Positions 18,425 through 26,498 of a DNA stretch of 64,000 bases are shown in pieces. Position numbers and translations under genes: made by a program. The DNA lies in contig JBOGCH010000044.1 of the NCBI GenBank assembly GCA_051656645.1, positions 1 to 64,000 on the forward strand. Direction: 5' to 3'. This stretch comes from JBOGCH01 sp051656645. GTDB lineage: Bacteria; Bacteroidota; Bacteroidia; Bacteroidales; Marinifilaceae. Under the pieces are notes generated by a model. That model was not told the DNA's origin and ran no database searches. It saw only the letters and a program-made list of their open reading frames with translations. The first letter of the stretch is position 1, and each line of letters opens with the position of its first letter.

Positions 18425-19210
18425 TGCTTTTTCCTTATTCTTCTCCTCGGCCTCTACAAGGTATTGCTTCAAATCCTCCGCGCGCAAGTGCGCTTTGTAT
18501 TTTCCATCCTTCACAAAGGTAATACCTCCCGTCTCCTCGCTTACCACCACAACTAAGGCATCACTATTGGCACTTAACCCCAATGCTGCGCGGTGGCGCA
18601 AACCCATACTACCCGGAATATCACTTCTATCCGAAACCGGTAAAATGCAACGTGCCGCTACTATCTTGTTGTTCTGAATAATTACAGCTCCGTCATGCAG
18701 CGGACTATTTTTAAAAAATAAATTTTCCAACAACTCTGTCGACGGTTTAGCTGAGAGTAAAACTCCGGTATGAATGTAACTATATAACTCCGTGTTTTGC
18801 GCTATGACTATCAAAGCGCCTGTCCTTGTACTAGAAAACTCTTTACATGCCATGACTATAGCATCCGTCACCCCATCCTCCATTACGGGACGCGTAAACA
18901 CACTATTAAAATTCACCACATTTTGCAAATTATATTTGCTACCAACCAGTAATAGAAATCTACGCACCTCCTGTTGAAACACAATAAGGAACGCCAACAC
19001 CCCTACTCCAATAAATTGACCCAATATGGACGATATGAGCTCCATGTTTAGTGCACGTACCAATAACCACACCATGAAAAAGGTAAATATACCGGCCAAG
19101 ATATTCATTGCTGCCGTTCCTTTCACCAATCTGTATACTTGATAAATAATAAAGGCAACAAGTAATATATCAATTACATCAAAAATCCCTAACTTCAAAA
19201 ATAGTAGCAT
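18413..19210 (-). CDS. cdaA: Diadenylate cyclase (c-di-AMP synthase), CdaA type
   Basis: The 265-residue membrane enzyme condenses two ATP into cyclic di-AMP. Hydrophobic helices lie at about residues 5-25, 35-52 and 60-80. The DAC domain carries the two catalytic motifs DGA (173-175) and RHR (205-207), with SEETGGI after. The usual partner folP is not adjacent; the gene stands alone with a long upstream region. A candidate -7 box TACCTTTG lies on the minus strand at 19382-19389, which would give a leader of about 165 nt. Confidence 0.95.
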   Translation of the reverse strand: MLLFLKLGIFDVIDILLVAFIIYQVYRLVKGTAAMNILAGIFTFFMVWLLVRALNMELISSILGQFIGVGVLAFLIVFQQEVRRFLLLVGSKYNLQNVVNFNSVFTRPVMEDGVTDAIVMACKEFSSTRTGALIVIAQNTELYSYIHTGVLLSAKPSTELLENLFFKNSPLHDGAVIIQNNKIVAARCILPVSDRSDIPGSMGLRHRAALGLSANSDALVVVVSEETGGITFVKDGKYKAHLRAEDLKQYLVEAEEKNKEKASNK

Positions 19211-19490
19211 AAACAGCTTTTCTTATTACATTTCAAACCATAGCAGCCTAAACTCCAACTGCATCAATCTACTTATAAGCATTAAGCCAATACCTAAACT
19301 ACCTTAACACCTATTTCAACAAACAACTAAACATATAAAATCTCTCACTGCTTAGATTTGTTTGTCTTTTGTTTCAATACTCAAAGGTAAAGAATTGTTC
19401 GGAAAATAAGGAAAAGAGTTGCTTTTTAATCCGCAACTTTACATGAAAATAATTTATTCCATACCTCACCCGCTCTACACCCTCTCCGCA

Positions 19491-19592
19491 TTTCATTCAG
19501 GTTTCATTCAGCTTTCATTCAGGTTTCATTCAGGTTTGGGGTATCATACCTGAATGAAACCCCTATCATACCTGAATGAAACCCGAATGAAA
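19491..19592. repeat. Palindromic array of 11-bp units, element B
   Basis: The 1003-bp gap between divergent cdaA and gapA (19211-20213) has no convincing gene. It holds a candidate cdaA promoter box, this element, a hairpin at 19779-19810 and the gapA promoter. Four direct units TTTCATTCAGG (second one ending C) occupy 19491-19534. After 14 bp come reverse-orientation units at 19549-19559, 19571-19581 and about 19582-19592 (truncated). Between them sits a diverged 11-mer at 19560-19570. The spacing stays at 11 bp apart from the 14-bp junction. The unit differs from that of element A but shares TTTC at the start and AGG at the end. Confidence 0.88.
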
Positions 19593-19778
19593 TAGCAAGA
19601 AATACAAATTGGGAACTGATTGTCTCCTAAAAAACATGTACAAAGTCCTGTCCCCACACCAAATGCGGAGGTTGACAAATGATAGAAACGCAACAAATGA
19701 AGATTTAAAAAGGAGAATTAACCAAATTCATATCACAGCAACAGCTGTACAAGAATCGATGAAGAGTATATATAAAAA

Positions 19779-19810
19779 TTTAAATGGGAGGATTTCTCCT
19801 CCCATTTAAA
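19779..19810 (-). terminator. Hairpin with T-rich tail on the minus strand
   Basis: Arms 19779-19792 and 19797-19810 pair perfectly over 14 bp with a 4-nt loop. The minus strand continues with TTTTTATATA-like sequence (reading down from 19778), while the plus strand does not. It could end a minus-strand RNA starting in the gapA upstream region, for which I see no gene. Confidence 0.5.
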
Positions 19811-20162
19811 CACACTAACAATAAATTTACTACACTTATAAAGCAATACAATCTCTATTTCGATTACAAATATAAACATTTAAAACGTTTGCACAATACT
19901 TTGAAACACTTTTTTGTCAATTTATTGAATTAAAAATATCTTAACCAAAACCTAGAAAAATGTTATAAAAAATTTGTCATTAAATATTGTTTTTATATAT
20001 TTGATTGTCAACGTTATACTACAAATATACCATGACACTTTTTTCCGGATGCAATACATTGTAACCGAAAAAATGTTTTGGTCGTATAACGACCTGAAAT
20101 CGTTTGAGTATTTTTTTTCGTCACTTTTATATGGAATCTGCCGTCAATTTGGCGGTTTATTA

Positions 20163-20170
20163 TAACTTTG
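20163..20170 (+). promoter_or_regulatory. Promoter -7 box of gapA
   Basis: TAACTTTG matches TAnnTTTG exactly and lies 43 bp before the gapA start, giving a leader of roughly 36-38 nt. No clear TTTG is found 19-21 bp upstream. Confidence 0.6.
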
Positions 20171-20213
20171 GAGTGTAAAAACGAATCATTAATAACCTTT
20201 TAAAATAAACACA

Positions 20214-21218
20214 ATGTCAAAGATTAAAGTTGGTATTAACGGGTTTGGACGTATTGGACGTCTAGTTTTCCGTGCTGCAATGGAGAGAAACGATATCGAG
20301 ATCGTAGGTATTAACGACCTTATCGATGTTGAATACATGGTTTACATGTTGAAATATGACACTATCCACGGTCGTTTCAATGGTACTGTTGAAGTAAAAG
20401 ACGGAAAATTAGTTGTTAACGGACACGCTATCCGCGTTACTGCTGAGAGAAATCCTGCTGATTTAAAATGGAATGAAGTTGAGGCTGAATACGTAGTTGA
20501 ATCTACAGGTCTTTTCTTAACTAAAGAAACTGCAGAAGCTCACATTAAAGCAGGTGCTAAACGTGTTGTAATGTCTGCTCCATCTAAAGACGATACTCCT
20601 ATGTTCGTAATGGGTGTTAACAACAACACTTACGCTGGACAAACTATCGTTTCTAACGCGTCTTGTACTACTAACTGTTTAGCTCCTTTAGCTAAAGTTA
20701 TCAACGATAAATTCGGTATCATCGAAGGTTTGATGACTACAGTTCACGCTACTACTGCAACTCAAAAAACAGTTGACGGTCCTTCAGTAAAAGACTGGAG
20801 AGGTGGACGTGCTGCTGCTGGTAACATCATCCCATCTTCTACAGGTGCTGCTAAAGCTGTAGGTGTTGTTATTCCTGAATTAAACGGAAAACTTACAGGT
20901 ATGGCATTCCGCGTTCCAACGCTTGATGTTTCTGTAGTAGACTTAACTTGTCGTTTAGCGAAAGATGCTTCTTACGAAGAAATCAAAGCTGCTATCCGTG
21001 AAGCAAGTGAAGGTGAATTAGCTGGTATCTTAGGATACACTGAAGATGAAGTTGTTTCTTCTGATTTCATCCACGATGCTCGTACATCTATCTTCGATGC
21101 TCAAGCTGGTATCGCTTTAACTAAAAACTTCGTGAAACTTGTTTCTTGGTATGACAACGAGTGGGGTTACTCAAACAAAGTTCTTGAGTTAATCGTTCAC
21201 ATGTCAACTGTTAAGTAA
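20214..21218 (+). CDS. gapA: Glyceraldehyde-3-phosphate dehydrogenase, type I
   Basis: The 334-residue glycolytic enzyme forms 1,3-bisphosphoglycerate with NAD+. The NAD fold is VGINGFGRIGRLVFRA (about residues 5-20). The catalytic Cys is in SNASCTTNCLAPL (about residues 150-162), and WRGGRAAAGNIIPSSTGAAK and SWYDNEWGYSNK are intact. Codon use is strongly biased to a few codons compared with neighbours, as expected for a highly expressed gene. It is monocistronic, with its own promoter box and a strong terminator. Confidence 0.98.
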   Translation: MSKIKVGINGFGRIGRLVFRAAMERNDIEIVGINDLIDVEYMVYMLKYDTIHGRFNGTVEVKDGKLVVNGHAIRVTAERNPADLKWNEVEAEYVVESTGLFLTKETAEAHIKAGAKRVVMSAPSKDDTPMFVMGVNNNTYAGQTIVSNASCTTNCLAPLAKVINDKFGIIEGLMTTVHATTATQKTVDGPSVKDWRGGRAAAGNIIPSSTGAAKAVGVVIPELNGKLTGMAFRVPTLDVSVVDLTCRLAKDASYEEIKAAIREASEGELAGILGYTEDEVVSSDFIHDARTSIFDAQAGIALTKNFVKLVSWYDNEWGYSNKVLELIVHMSTVK

Positions 21219-21235
21219 TTTATAGTTACAACGAA

Positions 21236-21277
21236 CATAAAAAAAGAGGAAATCTAACGATTTCCTCTTTTTTTATG
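21236..21277. terminator. Bidirectional terminator of gapA and the convergent gene
   Basis: A 19-bp perfect stem (21236-21254 and 21259-21277) with a 4-nt loop has A-run and T-run arms, so both strands end in a T tract. Confidence 0.92.
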
Positions 21278-21294
21278 TTGACCTGAAACGTACA

Positions 21295-22134
21295 TCAACC
21301 TATTTGTGAACTGATTTCATTTGCTTTCTTTATCCACAACTCATCACCTGACTGTTTTGCAAGTTGTTTCATTTTTGCCATAAAGGAGCGCGCTACATCA
21401 GTATATCCGCACTTCTGGGATATTAAAATGTAATTCCCTATGGCATCCATATCATTAAGTTTTTCGACCGTTTTACCCGCCCATAATTGAATAACTTTTA
21501 GGTGTGATACATCATCCATAATAGTAATGGCATCGGCCGTTATTTGCTTTATTAAACAACGATCCTCCGGGAAATAACGGAATAGTTTTCTTGCCTTGTA
21601 GAAATAATCCTCCGCAAACTCTTTTTTATTAAGTTCCCTTATAGTAAAGTAATCGGCAACTATATCTACATGCTGATAACCTTGTTCTTTCAGATTTGTT
21701 AGTTGGGTAGCGAAGGCGGAACGATTTGTGATATAAATAGGCTCCAAATAGTCCACAATGGCATTATCTAACTTTTGATAAACATCATCCTTGGAAAACT
21801 GTTGCGCATATTTATCGCGATTTTTAAATACATAGCGTAAGTAGGGACTACGAATGTCATCCACAAAATCCTTTACAATATTCCAATTATAAGGTTTTAA
21901 ATAATCTGCCTCTTGTTGCGTACTGAAGTATATATTAATTATTGAATCGGTCTTCTCTTTAAAGGATTCAATACCTTCTAGTTGGTTTAATAGCTCCACC
22001 GTGCTCTTTACATCGGATGGATTTGCGTTAAAGGCATTTTGAAGTTGTTCTATTTTCATTGAGTCGTTGTTGGCCATTACAAATAGAGGCAACATACAAC
22101 TTAGGAGTGTTCCTGATAGTTTTATTTTAAACAT
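21295..22134 (-). CDS. Exported helical protein of unknown function
   Basis: The 279-residue protein has a signal peptide (about residues 1-21, LSGTLLSCMLPLFVMA) and a mostly helical body rich in charged residues. It resembles the alpha-helical stretches that precede thioredoxin domains in some Bacteroidetes exported proteins, but no CxxC thioredoxin motif is present. I do not recognise a family. It stands alone between gapA and the COG2509 gene, with its start 191 bp below the COG2509 stop. Confidence 0.65.
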   Translation of the reverse strand: MFKIKLSGTLLSCMLPLFVMANNDSMKIEQLQNAFNANPSDVKSTVELLNQLEGIESFKEKTDSIINIYFSTQQEADYLKPYNWNIVKDFVDDIRSPYLRYVFKNRDKYAQQFSKDDVYQKLDNAIVDYLEPIYITNRSAFATQLTNLKEQGYQHVDIVADYFTIRELNKKEFAEDYFYKARKLFRYFPEDRCLIKQITADAITIMDDVSHLKVIQLWAGKTVEKLNDMDAIGNYILISQKCGYTDVARSFMAKMKQLAKQSGDELWIKKANEISSQIG

Positions 22135-22325
22135 ATATTATAACGTTTGTGTAATACTACCCTTAAAACACTTTAATATCCTTTTTGGGTTACTCGAAGA
22201 GGTACTTTAACAAGAAATAAGTACATTATTAACTTTTCTTTACAAATAATCAAGGTAAATGAAAAAGATTAAAAATGTACTTATCGATAATGGTTTAACC
22301 GAAAGGTATATGTATATAGTATGCT

Positions 22326-23870
22326 CTAAAGAACACCATTGGCACAATTTTCGCCATCCATTGCTGCTGATATAATTCCACCCGCATAGCCTGCTCCTTC
22401 ACCACATGGGAAAAGACCGTTTACTTGCGTGTGCATAAAACGCTCTTTACAACGAGGAACTCGTAATGGTGACGACGTACGCGTTTCTACGCCTAAAAGG
22501 AGCGCATCCTGTGTTACAAATCCTTTTGCTCGGGATCCGAAAACATGAAAAGCCTCAACCATTCTATCATACAATACTGATGGAAACCATGCACTTATTT
22601 CAGAGTCTGTAATACCCGGCTTATAGGATGTTTTAGGTAAAGAGGAGCTATTTCTTGAACGCATAAAATCCAACATACGTTGAGCTGGGGCATGTAAATT
22701 ACGCCCACCTTGAATCCAAGCTTCTTTTTCCAGTTGTTGTTGAAATTCAATACCCGCAAAAAGACCATCAAATCCCAGTTTTGCGAGCTCGGCCTCACCT
22801 ACTGACGTTACCATTGCTGAGTTTGCAAATGGAGTGTTACGTCCGGAGGATGACATTCCATTTACAACTTGTTGCTCCGGTCCGGTTGCCGCAGGTACTA
22901 CAATACCTCCAGGACACATACAGAACGAATATACGCCACGATTATTAATATTGGTAACAAAGCTATACTCGGCCGTAGGAAGGTATTCTCCGCGTCCGCT
23001 AGTATTGTGGTATTGAATACAGTCAATAGTATGTTGCGGATGCTCCAAACGTAAACCAACAGCAAATTCTTTGCGCTCCATATAAACATTGTTTTTATGT
23101 AATATATGGTATATATCTCGTGCCGAGTGGCCTGTTGCTATAATCACATTTTCGGCTAAGTATTCTTTCCCGTTAGCAATAACACCGTGTATGCTATTAT
23201 TGGTTATAATTAAGTCGGTTACCCGAGTATTGAAATGTACTTCGCCCCCGAACTCTACAATTCGTTTGCGCATATTTACAATAACACGCGGCAATTTATC
23301 TGTTCCGATATGTGGATGAGCGTCCATTAGGATATTTTCCGGTGCACCGTGGTAGACTAATATTTCAAGCATACGTCTCACATTACCGCGCTTTTTAGAG
23401 CGAGTATACAATTTTCCGTCGGAGAACGTTCCGGCTCCTCCCTCACCATATCCAAAATTAGAGTCGGGATTTACTATTCCCGTTTTATATAGCGATGCTA
23501 AATCCTTTTTTCTATCGTCAACACTTTTACCTCGCTCAAGAATAATAGGCTTAAAACCACGTTCAATTAAGCGTAGCGCTGCAAATAGTCCGGCAGGCCC
23601 TGCCCCTATTATTACTACAGGCGTTGCTGCCGATACATCTTTATACTGAGGAATAAACTGCGGCTCCGTAGCCTCAATCTTATCTATATGTACACCTAAC
23701 AACATATTGAAAACAACGTCGCGTTTTCTAGCATCCACGGCGCGTCGTTTAATATCGACATGTTTAACTCTTACCAACTCAACCCCTACGGCCTGAGCGG
23801 CAAGACGACACAATATTTCCGAATTAGCAGCATCCTTAGGAGCCACTCTTAACTCTATTTCTTTATACAT
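22326..23870 (-). CDS. FAD-dependent dehydrogenase, COG2509 family
   Basis: The 514-residue flavoprotein is of unknown substrate. A short N-terminal domain (about residues 1-80) precedes the FAD motif VVIIGAGPAGLFAALRLIER (about 85-104). The family-typical FGYGEGGAGTFSDGKLYTR, a second ATGHSARDI region and the C-terminal GEGAGYAGGIISAAMDG follow. Length and order match COG2509. It starts 6 bp after the tau stop of dnaX, so they form one transcript; a link to replication is not implied. Confidence 0.88.
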   Translation of the reverse strand: MYKEIELRVAPKDAANSEILCRLAAQAVGVELVRVKHVDIKRRAVDARKRDVVFNMLLGVHIDKIEATEPQFIPQYKDVSAATPVVIIGAGPAGLFAALRLIERGFKPIILERGKSVDDRKKDLASLYKTGIVNPDSNFGYGEGGAGTFSDGKLYTRSKKRGNVRRMLEILVYHGAPENILMDAHPHIGTDKLPRVIVNMRKRIVEFGGEVHFNTRVTDLIITNNSIHGVIANGKEYLAENVIIATGHSARDIYHILHKNNVYMERKEFAVGLRLEHPQHTIDCIQYHNTSGRGEYLPTAEYSFVTNINNRGVYSFCMCPGGIVVPAATGPEQQVVNGMSSSGRNTPFANSAMVTSVGEAELAKLGFDGLFAGIEFQQQLEKEAWIQGGRNLHAPAQRMLDFMRSRNSSSLPKTSYKPGITDSEISAWFPSVLYDRMVEAFHVFGSRAKGFVTQDALLLGVETRTSSPLRVPRCKERFMHTQVNGLFPCGEGAGYAGGIISAAMDGENCANGVL

Positions 23871-23876
23871 GACGTA

Positions 23877-25642
23877 TTATTCTATTTCCAGGCCAAATAG
23901 CTTTTGTAGCTCTTCGACAGCAGGATTCAGTTCAACAAAATATTTATATTTCTCACTCGACGTAAAGAAGCGTTTCTCCTGCTTTAATTCATCGGCTTCC
24001 GCTTGCCTAAAGGTTAGCGTTAATATACCGTTGTTCAGTTTGCGCTTTAAACTATTAGTGATATGTGTCCCAATGTTATTTAATTTTTCTACCTGTAAGG
24101 TATTATCGACAAGTAAAGTTATATCCGCTCCACTTACTATAGGTGCATGCGCCTGGAGCGCTATTAAAACAGCTGTTTCTAATTTATTTTCCTGAATGTA
24201 CAAATGCAATGCATTCTGTACGTTTTCACTGTCAAAGCGCGTTGTTGCCGTTATCTCTGCATTTACAGGTTGTGCCTCATAGCTAATTCCATAGTCATGA
24301 GCATCTCTTTGGGCTACACTTTTCAATGCATCATTAATTCTGAATGATGATATTGAAACAGCTGGTGATGGACTTACCTTAGGCACTTGCACATTAACAG
24401 GCACATCGGTTCTAACCGAAGCAGTAGTGCCGGCTTGTGTAGTGTGGGACGATTGGGTTGGTGATTGGGGTTGCTCTTGATACTTAGAGCTAAATCCCTC
24501 AATTTTTAATAATGCGAAGAACTCAGAGGCTCTCAGCTTTTTTTTTTTAGCTCATTGATTTGGCACAAACGTATTAACGCTATTTCCATACATAAGCGTT
24601 TTTCTACACGTTGACGGTACTGCAACTCACATTGTTCCAATATCTGTAAACCTTCAATAAGGAAAGTTGCAGAACACTGTTCAGCCTGCTCTGCATACTG
24701 CCCTTTAGTTTGCGCACTTACTTCTAGAAGTTGGACAGTAATTTTATCTTTTGAAACCAACAAATCACGGAAATGTTTTGCTAGGCCGGAAATTATATGT
24801 GCTCCGTCAAATCCCTTAGCCAAAATTTCATTTAATAATACCAAAGCAGGTGATATTTCACCTTTATAAAAATGATCCGTTAGCTTAAAGAAATACTCAT
24901 AATCAAGAACATTGAGATTAGCAATTACTTTTGCATAGGTCAAATCCTTACCGCAAAAACTTACTACTTGATCAAATATTGACAGAGCATCGCGCATAGC
25001 GCCATCCGCTTTTTTGGCAATAACATCCAAAGCACTCTCTTCCGCAAAGATATTCTCTTTAGAAGCTACATACTTTAAGTGATTTACCATATTGCCAACA
25101 GTCATTCTATTAAAATCATAGATTTGGCAACGTGAAAGTATAGTGGGGAGTATTTTGTGTTTCTCAGTAGTTGCCAAAATAAATATGGCATGTGCAGGCG
25201 GCTCTTCAAGCGTCTTTAAAAAGGCATTGAATGCTTGAGTACTTAACATGTGTACCTCATCAATAATATATACACTGTACTTACCTATTTGCGGCAATAT
25301 GCGTACTTGCTCAATTAGCGCTTTAATACCATCAACACTATTATTCGATGCAGCATCTAACTCATGTATATTAAGAGAACGTCCGGTATTGAACGATTTG
25401 CATGATTCGCACTCATTACAAGGTTCAGCATTGTCGTGCAAATTCTGACAGTTTATTGTTTTTGCAAAAATACGCGCACACGTAGTTTTACCTACACCAC
25501 GCGGACCAGTAAACAGGTACGCCTGAGCCAGTTGTTTTCCAAGCACAGCATTCTTTAGGGTTGCAGCAATTGAGTTTTGCCCAACAACACTTTCAAAACT
25601 CTGTGGTCTGTATTTTCTTGCAGAAACGATAAAATTCTCCAT
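23877..25642 (-). CDS. dnaX: DNA polymerase III tau, full-length product reached by -1 frameshift
   Basis: Zero-frame translation ends at 24533. A -1 shift in the A-run at 24548-24538 (minus-strand order) joins residue 368 to an open frame that continues without stop to 23877, giving about 588 residues. The added tail begins KLRASEFFALLKIEG and holds a Pro/Gln/Ser/Thr-rich linker. An alpha/beta domain follows (SISSFRINDAL, YIQENKLETAVLIALQA, FTSSEKYKYFVELNPAVEEL), like the C-terminal tau domain of Bacteroidetes DnaX. Tau binds the polymerase core and helicase. The tail frame stays open for about 220 codons and is followed at once by the next gene, which supports function over decay. A sequence error in the homopolymer remains possible. 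Confidence 0.82.
24533..25642 (-). CDS. dnaX: DNA polymerase III gamma, zero-frame dnaX product
   Basis: The 369-residue product is the clamp-loader ATPase. It has Walker A GPRGVGKTT (46-54), zinc cysteines at residues 65, 75, 78 and 81, Walker B/sensor IIDEVHMLS and an arginine-finger region LSRCQIYDF. The AAA+ and collar domains are complete. The chain then reads NELKKKS and stops two codons after the A-run, which is how E. coli and Thermus dnaX make gamma. The start at 25642 fits the conserved MENFIVSARKYRP. Confidence 0.9.
   Translation of the reverse strand: MENFIVSARKYRPQSFESVVGQNSIAATLKNAVLGKQLAQAYLFTGPRGVGKTTCARIFAKTINCQNLHDNAEPCNECESCKSFNTGRSLNIHELDAASNNSVDGIKALIEQVRILPQIGKYSVYIIDEVHMLSTQAFNAFLKTLEEPPAHAIFILATTEKHKILPTILSRCQIYDFNRMTVGNMVNHLKYVASKENIFAEESALDVIAKKADGAMRDALSIFDQVVSFCGKDLTYAKVIANLNVLDYEYFFKLTDHFYKGEISPALVLLNEILAKGFDGAHIISGLAKHFRDLLVSKDKITVQLLEVSAQTKGQYAEQAEQCSATFLIEGLQILEQCELQYRQRVEKRLCMEIALIRLCQINELKKKS
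24538..24548 (-). promoter_or_regulatory. Slippage site: run of 11 A in dnaX
   Basis: On the coding (minus) strand CT is followed by eleven A, then GCTGA. The zero frame reads Leu-Lys-Lys-Lys-Ser-stop; the -1 frame reads on into the tau tail. A homopolymer this long suits transcriptional slippage as in Thermus dnaX, and A-AAA-AAG at its end also suits ribosomal -1 slipping as in E. coli. Confidence 0.75.
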
Positions 25643-25682
25643 TATTCTCTTTTAAGTATCTTTGCATCTATATTTGCAGATG

Positions 25683-25713
25683 CAAAGATAACAACCATTT
25701 AAGGCAAAGCAAT
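25683..25713 (-). promoter_or_regulatory. Promoter of dnaX
   Basis: On the minus strand TTG (25712-25710), a 19-bp spacer and TATCTTTG (25690-25683) precede the dnaX start at 25642. The -7 box is one arm of a 13-bp palindrome (25657-25669 with 25678-25690). Confidence 0.7.
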
Positions 25714-25721
25714 ATGGTTAA

Positions 25722-26492
25722 TTATATTTTTGTTAAATCCTCTTTTTTTATCCAGCCCTCATTACCGTCGGATAAACGAATATTATACCATGTGCCAAGT
25801 TCTTCAACAACACGTACTTTTAATCCCTCATGGATCACAAAAAGTTCAGTACCACTACCATCCGGTGCACCTCTAACAACTACACTTGGCGTAGTTACAA
25901 TAGCATAAGCACGAGCCTCATATTCGGCATTTTGTCTATGCGCAATAATCATTGCCCACACCATAAATCCAGCAACAACAAAACCGCCTATAAAACCCAT
26001 CTTCTTAAATCTGCTCGAGGGTGAGTAAATAAACATTCCCACAAATACTAGGAAAACAATAAAGAGGGATGATGCCACATAAGCCCAACCATCTATAGAA
26101 AGTAAGTTACGTGCTGACTGATACCAACGTAACAAGAAAAATTCAGGGATGTTATGAATTTTATCCACCGTTGCGCGTTGTGCCAACTCTAAGTTATAGA
26201 TAGCCGATTTATTTGTAGGATCCAATTTTAAAGCTCGTTCATAATACAGTATTGCCTGGGTATTCTCGCCCAATTTATATAAGCAATTCCCCATATTGTA
26301 ATATAGGTTGGTAGACTCCACGCCACTGCTTTCAATCTCCTGATAGGTAGTTAATGCAGCCGCATAGTCACCCGTCTGGTACTGCTGCTCTGCCTGTTGT
26401 GTTAATTGTGTATTATCGGCTCGCGAAACGAGCGATATTACACTTAATATGAATACAAATAATAAACTTTTCATTGCTAATTTAGATTCCAT
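25722..26492 (-). CDS. batE: BatE, TPR and SH3 domain protein
   Basis: The 256-residue exported protein ends the Bat operon. It has a signal peptide and TPR repeats at about residues 27-100 (YQTGDYAAALTTYQEI, YYNMGNCLYKLGENTQAI). Two membrane helices follow (about 130-150 and 160-180), then a C-terminal bacterial SH3 domain (VVRGAPDGSGTELF, DGNEGWIKKEDL). An in-frame ATG at 26474 is an equally good start and gives a shorter signal peptide. It lies 6 bp after batD. The operon was first linked to aerotolerance in Bacteroides; the molecular role is not settled. Confidence 0.9.
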   Translation of the reverse strand: MESKLAMKSLLFVFILSVISLVSRADNTQLTQQAEQQYQTGDYAAALTTYQEIESSGVESTNLYYNMGNCLYKLGENTQAILYYERALKLDPTNKSAIYNLELAQRATVDKIHNIPEFFLLRWYQSARNLLSIDGWAYVASSLFIVFLVFVGMFIYSPSSRFKKMGFIGGFVVAGFMVWAMIIAHRQNAEYEARAYAIVTTPSVVVRGAPDGSGTELFVIHEGLKVRVVEELGTWYNIRLSDGNEGWIKKEDLTKI

Positions 26493-26498
26493 TGCTGA

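Noticed and set aside
19491..19592. CRISPR array
   Set aside because: Units are 11 bp with no spacers, they invert, and no cas genes are present here or at the other three elements.
19609..19809. 66-codon plus-strand frame after element B
   Set aside because: It begins just past the repeat, has no recognisable domain or promoter, and its last codons lie in the 19779-19810 hairpin. I treat it as chance, with low certainty.
23877..24532. dnaX tail as a separate gene or pseudogene
   Set aside because: Its first codon would be an internal GTG and the frame is open back to the A-run; homopolymer slippage explains it better. A sequencing error is the remaining alternative.
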